35,555 nucleotides of DNA from Desulfobacula sp. (GCA_028280105.1 JANQML010000334.1:1-35555); one strand, 5' to 3'; positions 16,013 through 24,823 are shown, counted from the stretch's first letter. The notes: generated by a model from the sequence alone, not told the origin. A program made the numbers and translations.

Positions 16013-16618
16013 ATGATCCATAAACTTGTAATGATACGCCATGGGGCGACAGACTGGACCGGGATGAACAAACTCCAGGGACAATTGAATTGTGACCTGT
16101 CCGAAGCCGGCAGGCGGCAAGTGGACGCACTGAAGAGGCTGCTTGTTAATATAAACGCCGGCCATGTGATATCGTCCGATTTGAATCGCTGCATTCAAAC
16201 GGCTGAAATTATCGGGCTGTCACTGGATGCCGAAACCCCGTGTTGGCGGGAGATCGATGCAGGTGACTGGTCGGGCCGGCTTATCGAACCCTTGCAAGAT
16301 GCATTGAACGATTGGCAGCAAGGACATCTGGTGCCGCCAAACGGTGAATCACGCAGGGAGTTTTCTGATCGCATTGGAAACGCCCTTGCCGGCCTGTCTG
16401 CCATAGAAGCCCATACCGCGGTTCTTTTCACACATGGGCAGGTGATACGGGAGATGGTACACCAGGTCAGCGGCATGCCCCTGGAGGGATTGTCGCTTCC
16501 GGAGCTGGCAAGTGCCACTGCTCTGGATTTGGATCAGAAACGACTGCTGGTATACAGTGCTGTCCCGGATCTTTCCCATCTTGATCTGGGTGCCGGCTTA
16601 AGCGTGGGGAGAGTATAA
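16013..16618 (+). CDS. Histidine phosphatase (phosphoglycerate mutase-like) family
   Basis: This 201-residue cytoplasmic phosphatase carries the Met-Ile-Arg-His-Gly-Ala-Thr motif at residues 7-13, with His10 as the expected phosphate acceptor. Other conserved pieces are the Ser-Ser-Asp-Leu-Asn-Arg-Cys-Ile-Gln-Thr-Ala segment (about 54-64), a Trp-Arg-Glu-Ile-Asp-Ala-Gly-Asp-Trp-Ser-Gly segment and the second catalytic His in Phe-Thr-His-Gly-Gln. This resembles CobC/PhoE-type small phosphomonoesterases rather than true mutases. It sits directly before the phosphodiesterase gene, with one base between stop and start, so it may remove the phosphate left after diester cleavage. Confidence 0.9.
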   Translation: MIHKLVMIRHGATDWTGMNKLQGQLNCDLSEAGRRQVDALKRLLVNINAGHVISSDLNRCIQTAEIIGLSLDAETPCWREIDAGDWSGRLIEPLQDALNDWQQGHLVPPNGESRREFSDRIGNALAGLSAIEAHTAVLFTHGQVIREMVHQVSGMPLEGLSLPELASATALDLDQKRLLVYSAVPDLSHLDLGAGLSVGRV

Positions 16619-16619
16619 T

Positions 16620-18056
16620 ATGGTACTCAACCCGCGGGCGGCAGTCGATCACGCCATACTTTTCGGCTTTGACGGGCTCCGTCCGGACAGCATAACGAAG
16701 ACGGATTGCCCAAACCTTTATGCATTACTGGAACAGGCAATCGTTTTTGCGCGGCATCGGTCTGTTTTTCCAACCGTGACGCGTGTGAATTTAGCGAGTC
16801 TGGTCACCGGTGCTACCCCCTGCGATCACGGGATTGTTGCAAACACATTGTTTGTGCGCAGTTCCGGACGGAAAACCGCTTTTGATACCTCACGTGTCGA
16901 AGATTTGAATCTGCTTGCAACAATGGCTCAGGGGCATTCGGTATCAAAGTTTCATGTGCAGAATATGCTGGCGGAATTTGGAGAACACCTTGCCGTTGCC
17001 GCGACCGGCTCCAACGGATCGTTCAATTTGCTGTCGAATTTTCAGAACTCTCTTGACCTCGCCTACAATCCCGTCGTTCATGGTCCGGTAAAACCGCGGA
17101 ATGCAGTCAACGCGGTCCGGAACATGCCGTCTGAGGCGACCGATCATTTTATATCGCATATCTGGCCGGCCTCTCAACCCGTATTATCGATACTGTGGTT
17201 TGCCGAGACCGATACTGCCGGCCACAGCCATGGCGTTGGATCGCCGGAACATCGCTCAGCACTCAAACAGGTTGATGCCGAACTTGGACGCCTGGTATCA
17301 TGGCGCGATTCCCAGCCTAATGCCGAACGGATCGCGATAGCCGTTGCTTCGGACCATGGCCAGGTGAGTATCGGCAGTTCGGTGTCGCTGGCAGACTGGT
17401 TAAACAGCGAGGGTTTCCGGGCTGCTATATGTTGGGAAAACGATCGCGACCTTGTCCTGACACCCGGCATGTCGCCCGGTCTCTGGTTCGCCAGGAGAGA
17501 TCCGGGGTTACTGCAGGCCGTTGTTGATGCCGTCAACGCCCAGCCCTGGAGCGGACCGCTCTTCTCCCGGTTTGATGAACAAGAAGATATTAAAGGCGTT
17601 TTTTATTTTGAAGATGTGGGGCTGGATCATCCGCTGGCGCCGGATCTGATGATGACGTTTCGCGGCAGCAACCGGCCCAACGGTTTCGGTATGTCAGGCA
17701 GATCCCATAGCGATCCGACAGGAACAACGCTCACACTGGATTCAGGTTTCCATGGCGGATTGCATGATACCGAACTGTCCTGTTTGTTTGCGCTGGAGGG
17801 AAAACCGTTCCCGGCTGAACACCAAGCAGATATGGCCTCTTGTACGGGGAATATTATACCGACCTTGTACAAGGCGTTGCATCCGAACGGTAAATTTTCC
17901 AACCACGCACTCCCCATCGGGAGTATAGACGGTCCAACGGAAAAATCCGTGGTAAAAGAAGATGTCAGGTCCCTCCAAGTCGGTTCCCGGCGGTATGATT
18001 TACATTTGAAGATTTGCGGGCGCCTGGTGTATGCGGATAAAATCGAATTTAATTAA
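16620..18056 (+). CDS. Type I phosphodiesterase / nucleotide pyrophosphatase (alkaline phosphatase superfamily), cytoplasmic
   Basis: This 478-residue enzyme of the NPP branch of the alkaline phosphatase superfamily contains the expected two-metal site: Asp18 in Gly-Phe-Asp-Gly-Leu-Arg-Pro-Asp, nucleophile Thr54 in Phe-Pro-Thr-Val-Thr-Arg-Val-Asn, Asp-Thr-Ala-Gly-His-Ser-His, Ser-Asp-His-Gly and a late His in Phe-His-Gly-Gly. It should hydrolyse phosphodiesters or phosphonate-like esters. There is no signal peptide or membrane segment, so it acts in the cytoplasm, unlike many relatives that are secreted. The GGGGAGAG site overlaps the end of the previous gene. A C-terminal region of about 100 residues past the catalytic core is of unclear role. 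Confidence 0.88.
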   Translation: MVLNPRAAVDHAILFGFDGLRPDSITKTDCPNLYALLEQAIVFARHRSVFPTVTRVNLASLVTGATPCDHGIVANTLFVRSSGRKTAFDTSRVEDLNLLATMAQGHSVSKFHVQNMLAEFGEHLAVAATGSNGSFNLLSNFQNSLDLAYNPVVHGPVKPRNAVNAVRNMPSEATDHFISHIWPASQPVLSILWFAETDTAGHSHGVGSPEHRSALKQVDAELGRLVSWRDSQPNAERIAIAVASDHGQVSIGSSVSLADWLNSEGFRAAICWENDRDLVLTPGMSPGLWFARRDPGLLQAVVDAVNAQPWSGPLFSRFDEQEDIKGVFYFEDVGLDHPLAPDLMMTFRGSNRPNGFGMSGRSHSDPTGTTLTLDSGFHGGLHDTELSCLFALEGKPFPAEHQADMASCTGNIIPTLYKALHPNGKFSNHALPIGSIDGPTEKSVVKEDVRSLQVGSRRYDLHLKICGRLVYADKIEFN

Positions 18057-18090
18057 AAATGTTTCCAGTTAACACTCCCGAGGAAAAAAC

Positions 18091-19197
18091 ATGTCACAGT
18101 TACGCATAGAGTCTGTATTCAAAAAATACGGAACAACACAGGTTCTAAATGACATCAGCTTAGAGGTTCCAGACAAAGCGCTGTCGGTATTTGTCGGGCC
18201 TTCAGGTTGTGGTAAATCCACCCTGCTGCGCATCATCGCCGGTCTGGAAGATATAAGCAGCGGCCGTATCCTGATAGATGACCGTATCGTTAATGAGTTG
18301 CCGCCACATCGGCGGGATATTGCGATGGTCTTCCAAAATTATGCACTATATCCGCATATGACCGTCCATGACAATATGGCCTATTGGATGAAGACAGCAG
18401 GGTTGTCTAAACAGGAAGTCAGCTGGCGTGTAAACCGGGCTGCAAAAATCCTGCAAATCGAGCCCTATCTTAATCGCCGCCCGGCTGAATTATCCGGTGG
18501 GCAACGTCAGCGTGTCGCAATCGGGCGGGCCATTACGCGGGATCCAAAAGTGTTTCTCTTTGATGAACCCCTATCGAACCTTGATGCTGAACTGAGATTG
18601 AGCATGCGTGTCGAGATTGCAAAGCTGCACAGAGAAATCGGCGCAACAACCGTGTTTGTGACCCACGACCAGGTTGAGGCCATGACGCTTGCAGATCAAA
18701 TCGTTGTTATGAACCAGGGCCGTATTGAACAGATCGGGACCCCGGAAGAGATCTACAGAAAACCGGCAAACCAATTTGTGGCGGGTTTCATTGGATCTCC
18801 ACGCATGAATTTCATACCCGGGAAACTGATATCCAACAACGGGCAGGAAAAATTGCAACTCCCATCGGGGATGGAATTCAAACTGGGCAGCCGGATTCCT
18901 CATCCGGCACCCAGAGGCAGAGACATTTTGCTTGGAATTCGGCCGGAAGCCTTGCGCATTTCAAAACCCGCCGGTCCCGGCACCATTGAAGCAAAAGTCA
19001 TTCACAGTGAATATTTAGGCGGGGCAAATTATATTTACCTGGAGGCGGATCAGTTAAACCGTGGAAACGATACGAATCTCGTGGTAGTCGATACCGCCGA
19101 TACGAGGCCGTTGATGGGAGAGAGGGTTGGTGTCGATTTTGAAACATCCGATCTTCATCTCTTTGGCGAAGATGGAAAGGCACTTTCTTGCAGCTGA
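18091..19197 (+). CDS. ugpC: ABC transporter ATP-binding protein, UgpC/MalK-like
   Basis: This 368-residue ATPase should power the transporter formed with the two permeases. Walker A Gly-Pro-Ser-Gly-Cys-Gly-Lys-Ser-Thr (about 37-45), Q-loop in Val-Phe-Gln-Asn-Tyr-Ala-Leu-Tyr-Pro, signature Leu-Ser-Gly-Gly-Gln-Arg-Gln, Walker B Val-Phe-Leu-Phe-Asp-Glu-Pro and the His of Val-Thr-His-Asp-Gln are all intact. A C-terminal TOBE-type regulatory domain follows (about 240-360), as in MalK/UgpC. It is last in the operon, so the transporter genes bracket the regulator and the two hydrolases. It is followed by only 100 bases before a convergent gene. Confidence 0.95.
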   Translation: MSQLRIESVFKKYGTTQVLNDISLEVPDKALSVFVGPSGCGKSTLLRIIAGLEDISSGRILIDDRIVNELPPHRRDIAMVFQNYALYPHMTVHDNMAYWMKTAGLSKQEVSWRVNRAAKILQIEPYLNRRPAELSGGQRQRVAIGRAITRDPKVFLFDEPLSNLDAELRLSMRVEIAKLHREIGATTVFVTHDQVEAMTLADQIVVMNQGRIEQIGTPEEIYRKPANQFVAGFIGSPRMNFIPGKLISNNGQEKLQLPSGMEFKLGSRIPHPAPRGRDILLGIRPEALRISKPAGPGTIEAKVIHSEYLGGANYIYLEADQLNRGNDTNLVVVDTADTRPLMGERVGVDFETSDLHLFGEDGKALSCS

Positions 19198-19297
19198 TTT
19201 CAGGGATGGAATCCTGCTTTCAATTATGGATCTAAAAAATTAAAATTGGGGTGACGAACCCTGACAAAAACCGTTTATTCATCCGAATCCGATAAAA

Positions 19298-21937
19298 TCA
19301 GGACTGATTATCCGACACTGCCATCTCAAACAGGTTCGCGGTATTGTCCGGCAGCCGGGTTTCCTGAATCCGGCACCGGGACCGGTCCTCTCTTAGAATC
19401 AATTTGGAATGAGGGCCGATGATAACGGTGTCCTGAACAATTGTTTTGGCAACTGAAACCAGGGGGAGAGGGGGTTCTTTTTGAGAAAAGACCAGTAATG
19501 CTTTTTTCTCCTGAACAAGGGTTTTGTTGTTTTCTTCCAGAAAGGCCAATTGGGTTTTGTACGCCTGGATGTTACCGGCAATTGTATCTTGGACTTCAAA
19601 AACGGCATTCAATTCTTTTTCTGCCTGCGAGGCAGTCAGCCTGATGGCCTTGATCTCATCGGTAATTTGCTGAACCCGTAATCTATCATCTGACTCTCTT
19701 GATGCTTTTAAATCCGTTACCAGCTCTTTGATATCCAGCTGGGCGCGGTCCTGGATATGTGCCTTTTCCGATATCTGCCGGTAGAGGGCCTGGTCCTCCT
19801 CTTCCAGGGCAAGGATTCTATCCTTTAGCAGGTTTGATTTGGTGACTGAATTTTCAAGGGATTCATCGATCTGCTTCTCAAGTATCCGGACATGGTCGTC
19901 CGTGCCGACCTTCAGCCGGGACGGAGCAGATCCGGTGGTGCCGATGCTGCCGGCGTCGATGCCGAGTTTGGCCGTTACGCGGCTGGATATGATATGCCCC
20001 CCGGAATTATGGCATTTCCCGCTGATCGTCAGTTCCGAATCGATAATCTCTCTTGATACATTCAAATCAGCAAAGCCCATGATATCGGATTTGCTGATAA
20101 ATTTGGCATAAATGTTTCCCTGCGCACGGATCCGGGATTCGGTCACCCCGGCGCTGACGTTTAGATCTCCGGAAATGTCAATGATCGCCCCTTCTGTCTC
20201 CTGAACCTGGAGATTAATCCCCTTTACACTGAAACCTTCTTTGATCCTTCCTTTGACAATGATGTTTCCATTAAAAATGATATTGCCGGTTTTAAAATCC
20301 ACATCCCCGGGGATCACCAGTTCCGGATTGACTGAAACCACTCCTAATTTGTCCAGATGGGGCTGTCCGTCGATTTCGGCGTGGATAGTCAAACCGTCTT
20401 CCGACAGTACCGTGCCGGTACCGGCTTCAAATAACGGATCTTCAACTTCATCAACAAGAATGGGCTCGCCAAAGACGGTGATACCGTTCTTACCGGGTAT
20501 GGACGGCGTTTTGACCGCCATCTGTTCCCCGGTTTTGACAAAAGGGATTTCCCCCCGTTCCCTGAAATCAATGGTGCCGTCTTCATCGATTTTTCCGGGG
20601 TTGGTATACTCAGTTTCAAAACGGAAGACGGCCCGGCCGTTTTTTCCCGGCTCCGGTGCCTCACCCCGCGCAATGGTGATCGGCGCCGCTTCCGGGTCTG
20701 ACAGCCAGGTTTCAATCTCCTGATCGTCCCGGATGCCGTATGAGATCTGTTTGGCCATCAACAGGTTGAGAATGTCCGGCAGGGTGTGGGGAGCCGAAGG
20801 GACGGTTTTCGGTTTAAGCCGCTTGATACCGGCAGTTAAAAGGTCTTCAGAGACGGAAATTTCAAAATACGGGTCCAGCTCATGGCTGTTTTCATCAGCC
20901 GGGAGCCCATCCGATACGTCGGTTTCAAGCACAACAGCATCCTCTTCAGGTCGGCTGTCGGCTTTCCCGGGGCCCACTGCATGGGTGAGCGCCTTGTTTA
21001 AAACGGCATCGACCAGATCCCGGAGTGTATCATCAGAGTCTGCAACCGGTGAGGCAGGACGGTCAGGGGCCGGTTCTTTGCACGGTGTGCCGTGATCCGG
21101 TTCGGTTAATGGCATTGCCGGATCCGCCTGCGCTTTTGGCAACGGATCAGGCTGTTTTTTTTCAGGCCGGTCTTTTTCAGGCCGGTCCGTGGAAAGCACC
21201 TGAAGGTAATTAAAGGTCTCCGGATCAACATGGTGTTTGTGAATCAATGGGCTGAACAATGTTTTTATGACATCACATAGAAAAAGGAATTCATTTTTAA
21301 AAGAATCCGGTCCGGCTTGAATCCCTTTTTTATCGATCAGCCGTGACAGGGTCAGTTCAGAGGTCAGGCCGATCTTTGTTTCAATCCGCCGTTTTTTTGA
21401 ATTTAACTTTAAAATCCGGGCTTTTTTCTCTTCGATCCGTTGTTTATAGGCATTGCTTTTCTTTTTCAGTTTCTTGGCAATATGGAACATCTGCTGGTTC
21501 TGGTGAGCCGTTACCCGTTTTAGCTGCTCCTTTTTAACCGTATATCTGAATTTTGTGAAGCAATTTTTAGACAGGGATTCCAGATCTTCGGGTTCAAACG
21601 GAACGGTAATGCAGGCATTGACTTTTGACTTGTTGATGGCATTGATCAGTATATCCGGGTCATCAAAGGGCAGCATGATCATCCGCTGGGTAAGCGGGGA
21701 AACGGTTCTGACCGTGCTCAGAATATCCTCCCCTTCCGCCGGGACCGGCAGGTTTGAATCGCTGATAAACAGGGCATACGGATTTTTCTTTGACTCATTC
21801 AACCGGATCAGGGCATCCCTGAAGGTCTTTTCACAGGTCACATCCCATCCGGCATCGGTTAAAACCGTGGCGGTCTGTTTCAGGAGCGTGTCATCACTTT
21901 GCAGGATAAGCACGCCGGGCTTTTTTTGTACGGTCAT
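19298..21937 (-). CDS. FapA (DUF342) family protein with N-terminal receiver-like domain
   Basis: This 879-residue protein begins with a response-regulator receiver-like domain (about 8-125) that keeps a candidate phospho-Asp (Asp60) but has Val112 where the conserved Lys normally stands. A Lys-rich coiled coil (about 130-195) and a Pro/Asp/Glu-rich linker (about 245-355) follow. The FapA/DUF342 part comes next: an N-terminal alpha/beta region from about 385 and a right-handed beta-helix of short Gly-rich turns (about 540-680). A second long coiled coil (about 682-816) and a short tail close the protein. FapA proteins are cytoplasmic polymer-binding proteins, linked in several bacteria to cell-surface or motility functions. 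The start overlaps the preceding gene by 4 bp, so the two are co-translated. Confidence 0.85.
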   Translation of the reverse strand: MTVQKKPGVLILQSDDTLLKQTATVLTDAGWDVTCEKTFRDALIRLNESKKNPYALFISDSNLPVPAEGEDILSTVRTVSPLTQRMIMLPFDDPDILINAINKSKVNACITVPFEPEDLESLSKNCFTKFRYTVKKEQLKRVTAHQNQQMFHIAKKLKKKSNAYKQRIEEKKARILKLNSKKRRIETKIGLTSELTLSRLIDKKGIQAGPDSFKNEFLFLCDVIKTLFSPLIHKHHVDPETFNYLQVLSTDRPEKDRPEKKQPDPLPKAQADPAMPLTEPDHGTPCKEPAPDRPASPVADSDDTLRDLVDAVLNKALTHAVGPGKADSRPEEDAVVLETDVSDGLPADENSHELDPYFEISVSEDLLTAGIKRLKPKTVPSAPHTLPDILNLLMAKQISYGIRDDQEIETWLSDPEAAPITIARGEAPEPGKNGRAVFRFETEYTNPGKIDEDGTIDFRERGEIPFVKTGEQMAVKTPSIPGKNGITVFGEPILVDEVEDPLFEAGTGTVLSEDGLTIHAEIDGQPHLDKLGVVSVNPELVIPGDVDFKTGNIIFNGNIIVKGRIKEGFSVKGINLQVQETEGAIIDISGDLNVSAGVTESRIRAQGNIYAKFISKSDIMGFADLNVSREIIDSELTISGKCHNSGGHIISSRVTAKLGIDAGSIGTTGSAPSRLKVGTDDHVRILEKQIDESLENSVTKSNLLKDRILALEEEDQALYRQISEKAHIQDRAQLDIKELVTDLKASRESDDRLRVQQITDEIKAIRLTASQAEKELNAVFEVQDTIAGNIQAYKTQLAFLEENNKTLVQEKKALLVFSQKEPPLPLVSVAKTIVQDTVIIGPHSKLILREDRSRCRIQETRLPDNTANLFEMAVSDNQS
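21158..21187. repeat. 15-bp perfect tandem duplication in the linker of the FapA-type gene
   Basis: TTTTTCAGGCCGGTC occurs twice in a row. It encodes a duplicated Asp-Arg-Pro-Glu-Lys block in the disordered linker and keeps the frame, so it probably reflects replication slippage where length is not constrained. Confidence 0.85.
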
Positions 21938-22677
21938 TCTGTATCCCCTTTGATTTGGGGCATTTCAAATCCGTTTCGGTGGGCCAATTCATCAAACCGG
22001 TCAAACAGGGTTAGGATGGTCGACGAAAAAAGAGCCTTGGCCTTTTCCGGATCAACGCCGTCAGATACCCGGATATAATCCGTCATTTTTTTCAGAATCG
22101 AATCCCCGGTATCGGGTTTTCCGGCGGTGAGTGCTTCGATGTCATCGTTAATGCCTTTGATCTCGCTGTCCAGAGATTGAATTGACATATTATATGTTTT
22201 TGTTGCTTCCATCAGTTCGCAGTTCAAATCGAACAATCGGGTATTCTGCTTTTTGGCAAGCTTAAAGAGCCGCTCATGCTCAAGGATGGCGGTATAAAGT
22301 CTGAGTGCCGCACCAATTGCTTTTAAAAAATCCTGGTTTTCAAAGGGCTTGACAAAAAAACGGTGGATGGCACTTTGATTGATCGCATTGATCAGGGTTT
22401 CCATTTCAGAATATCCGGCCATCAGAAAACGGATGGAATCCGGTGCGGTTTTCTGGGCATTTTCAAGAAAACAGGTGCCCGGCATCCCTGCTAAGCTCTG
22501 TGCGGAAATGATAACGGAAAAATGCCGGGCCGCACTTTTTATTTTTTCAAGTGCGGCTTCGCCTGTATCACAAAAAGCAGCTGTGATCGGCTTGTCTTTG
22601 AGCAGAGAGGCAATGTTTTTTTTGATCTGCCCGTCTCCTTCAACAACGAGAATGCTGTGTTGAAATTCGGATTCCAT
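21934..22677 (-). CDS. Receiver-like (pseudo-receiver) protein with helical C-terminus
   Basis: This 247-residue protein has an N-terminal receiver fold (about 6-125) and a helical, partly coiled-coil C-terminal half with no known output domain. The acidic pair of receivers is altered to Glu-Gly-Asp (13-15), and the phosphorylation site holds Ala59 instead of Asp (Ile-Ser-Ala-Gln). Lys110 in Phe-Val-Lys-Pro-Phe is kept. It therefore cannot be phosphorylated in the normal way and is probably a scaffold or binding module. The stop overlaps the start of the FapA-type gene by 4 bp. The two receiver domains share a Leu-Ile-Asn-Ala-Ile-Asn segment and look like products of a duplication. Confidence 0.82.
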   Translation of the reverse strand: MESEFQHSILVVEGDGQIKKNIASLLKDKPITAAFCDTGEAALEKIKSAARHFSVIISAQSLAGMPGTCFLENAQKTAPDSIRFLMAGYSEMETLINAINQSAIHRFFVKPFENQDFLKAIGAALRLYTAILEHERLFKLAKKQNTRLFDLNCELMEATKTYNMSIQSLDSEIKGINDDIEALTAGKPDTGDSILKKMTDYIRVSDGVDPEKAKALFSSTILTLFDRFDELAHRNGFEMPQIKGDTE

Positions 22678-22683
22678 ATTTTA

Positions 22684-22838
22684 CCCTAAAGTTGCATAAA
22701 AATTTTTAAATAAAGATGAAACGGTTTGAATTCACTGGAGCAAACACTGTTTCTCATATCGAAACAGGCGTTTACTGATAAAGGGATCCTCTATTTCGTC
22801 TTTTGTTTATTTAATTTTTACCCTTCGGTTAAATGGCA
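22684..22838. repeat. Half-length, diverged relative of the 256-bp repeat
   Basis: The left 39 bases align with the left end of the 256-bp element (shared GTTGCATAAAAATTTT and AAAGATGAAA blocks), and it again follows TTTA. The right arm (TTTCGTCTTTT, then TTACCC and TTCGG) matches the middle of that element. The second hairpin half and the right terminal repeat are missing. The unit is itself a nested palindrome with a perfect CTGTTTC/GAAACAG hairpin at its tip (about 22748-22768). It could be a decayed copy or a separate short family. Confidence 0.55.
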
Positions 22839-23115
22839 TAACCGGTTAAACCCATTGTTTTTTATGTAGATATAACTTCAATTCGATTCAAAGGCAAGCC
22901 TAAAGCACCGCGGCCCGGTTTGATCGGACGGGTATGGGGGCTGCCGGAAAACAGGGCGAAACAGGTAGTGCTGAGAGGTTTGGGTTCTTACAGACAGATA
23001 TCGGATCGGTTGCATTAAAAAAATGAGAATCAGGGTAAAAACAGATAGTTAAAATAGGCGGGCATCCAAAGGGAAACCCCCTTTTAAACCGGCGAAAAAT
23101 CCAATGAATTTGTTG

Positions 23116-23145
23116 TTGACGCAAAGCGCTAAAACATTGTATTCT
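23116..23145 (+). promoter_or_regulatory. Probable sigma-70-type promoter of the transcarboxylase operon
   Basis: TTGACG (23116-23121) and TATTCT (23140-23145) are separated by 18 bases. Transcription would start near 23152 and leave a 5' leader of about 118 bases. Stretches on either side hold no gene. Confidence 0.5.
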
Positions 23146-23152
23146 CAGCGGA

Positions 23153-23225
23153 TAGCTGTCAGGATGTCCGTTAGAAGCCGGGCAGCTACATAGTCGCAAA
23201 AATATTTTCAGAACGGCATTTTTGC
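23153..23225 (+). promoter_or_regulatory. Leader hairpins upstream of the transcarboxylase operon
   Basis: Two stems lie in series in the predicted leader: TAGCTG/CAGCTA (23153-23158 with 23183-23188) and GCAAAAAT/ATTTTTGC (23196-23203 with 23218-23225). The first begins right at the predicted transcript start. Such a structure could stabilise the mRNA or regulate it; I recognise no known riboswitch. Confidence 0.35.
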
Positions 23226-23269
23226 AATAAAAATCATGGCAAGAGACTATTAAACGAAAGGTTTGTATT

Positions 23270-24823
23270 ATGGGAGTCACCTCTGAGAAAATTCAAGAGT
23301 TGAAATCAAAAGAGCAAGCAATCACGGAAATGGGTGGAAAAAAAGCCCTTGAAAAGCGAAGGGAAAAAGGAAAGCTCAATGCCAGGGAACGGCTTGATCT
23401 TCTTTTTGACGCGGGTACGTTCAGGGAACTGGATATGTTTGTCTCCCACCGGTGCACCAATTTCGGGATGGAAGAGATTGACATACCCGCCGATGGAGTC
23501 ATCACCGGCCATGGTAAAATCGACGGCAGGGTGGCGTTTGCCTATGCCCAGGATTTTACGGCGCGGGCAGGCTCCCTGGGAGAGATGCAGGCAAAAAAAA
23601 TCTGCAAAGTCATGGACATGGCAATTAAAGCCGGCACACCGGTTATCGGGATGAACGATTCCGGCGGTGCCAGAATCCAGGAAGGCATCGATGCCCTGTC
23701 CGGGTACGGGGAAATCTTTTTTAGGAATTCGGCGGCTTCCGGCGTCATTCCCCAGATATCGGCCATCATGGGGCCCACTGCCGGTGGTGCCGTCTACTCG
23801 CCTGCCATGACCGATTTCATCTTTATGGTTAAAAAATCGAGTTATATGTTTATCACCGGCCCCAATGTGATCAAGGCGGTTACAGGCGAAGAGATCAACT
23901 TTGAAGACCTCGGCGGTGCCATGGCTCACAATGAGAAGTCAGGTGTCGCCCAGTTTGCCTGTGAATCGGATGAAGATGCCATTGCACAGATCCGGACCTT
24001 ATTATCTTACCTGCCGTTAAACAATATGGAAGATCCGCCCTATGTTCCGCCCACCGACGATCCCAACCGGGCGGACGAATCCCTGGATGCCATTATCCCG
24101 GATAATCCCAATACGGCATATGACATGAAGGCGGTCATCCGGTCGATTGTGGATGACGGCACCTTTTTTGAACCTCACCAGTATTTTGCAAAAAATATTG
24201 TGATCTGTTTTGCGCGGCTCAATGGAAACAGCATCGGTATTATTGCCAATCAGCCCAGTTTTTTAGCCGGTTGCCTGGATATCGACGCATCTGACAAGGC
24301 CACCCGGTTTATCAGGTTCTGTGATGCCTTCAATATTCCTTTGCTCACCATTGCCGATGTGCCCGGTTATCTTCCCGGCAGCCAGCAGGAATGGGGAGGG
24401 ATCATCCGGCACGGGGCAAAATTGCTCTGGTGTTATTCAGAAGCCACAGTTCCTAAATTATTGCTCATCACACGAAAAGATTACGGTGGCTCCTATATCG
24501 CCATGTGTTCAAGGCATCTGGGGGCGGACATGGCCTTTGCATGGCCTACGGCTGAAATTGCCGTCATGGGTGCCGAAGGTGCTGCCAATATTATCCATAA
24601 ACGGGAAATAGATGCGGCAGATGACCCGGCTGAAAAACGCGAAGAGAAAATTGCCGAGTACAATGATAAATTTTCCAACCCGTACTGTGCGGCGCAACGG
24701 GGATATGTGGATGCGGTGATCCAGCCGTCCCAGACCCGTTCAAGACTCATTGATGCCCTGGAAGCCGTGGCAACCAAAAGAGAAATGAGACCGGCTAAAA
24801 AACATGGAAATATACCGGTATAA
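23270..24823 (+). CDS. mmdA: Acyl-CoA carboxyltransferase, methylmalonyl-CoA transcarboxylase 12S-type / decarboxylase alpha
   Basis: This 517-residue carboxyltransferase moves the carboxyl group between methylmalonyl-CoA and biotin. It has the two crotonase-like halves of the acetyl-CoA carboxylase beta/alpha family. The N-half oxyanion segment is Ser-Gly-Gly-Ala-Arg-Ile-Gln-Glu-Gly (about 128) and the C-half has Gly-Gly-Ser-Tyr-Ile-Ala-Met-Cys-Ser-Arg-His-Leu-Gly-Ala-Asp (about 405). The Phe-Leu-Ala-Gly-Cys-Leu-Asp-Ile segment and the normal length match propionyl/methylmalonyl-CoA enzymes. With the fused 5S/biotin protein downstream and no membrane decarboxylase beta subunit here, transcarboxylase (methylmalonyl-CoA plus pyruvate to propionyl-CoA plus oxaloacetate) is the best reading. 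Sulfate reducers use that route in propionate metabolism. The ribosome site is GAAAGG. Confidence 0.9.
   Translation: MGVTSEKIQELKSKEQAITEMGGKKALEKRREKGKLNARERLDLLFDAGTFRELDMFVSHRCTNFGMEEIDIPADGVITGHGKIDGRVAFAYAQDFTARAGSLGEMQAKKICKVMDMAIKAGTPVIGMNDSGGARIQEGIDALSGYGEIFFRNSAASGVIPQISAIMGPTAGGAVYSPAMTDFIFMVKKSSYMFITGPNVIKAVTGEEINFEDLGGAMAHNEKSGVAQFACESDEDAIAQIRTLLSYLPLNNMEDPPYVPPTDDPNRADESLDAIIPDNPNTAYDMKAVIRSIVDDGTFFEPHQYFAKNIVICFARLNGNSIGIIANQPSFLAGCLDIDASDKATRFIRFCDAFNIPLLTIADVPGYLPGSQQEWGGIIRHGAKLLWCYSEATVPKLLLITRKDYGGSYIAMCSRHLGADMAFAWPTAEIAVMGAEGAANIIHKREIDAADDPAEKREEKIAEYNDKFSNPYCAAQRGYVDAVIQPSQTRSRLIDALEAVATKREMRPAKKHGNIPV

Noticed and set aside
19271..19297. Second copy of the operon palindrome near 19280
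   Set aside because: Only a half-site-like TCCGAATCCG is present, at the 3' end of a convergent gene and without the symmetric partner.
22900..23280. 126-codon minus-strand open frame upstream of the transcarboxylase operon
   Set aside because: It covers the promoter and leader of the operon, overlaps its start codon and has no domain or ribosome site.
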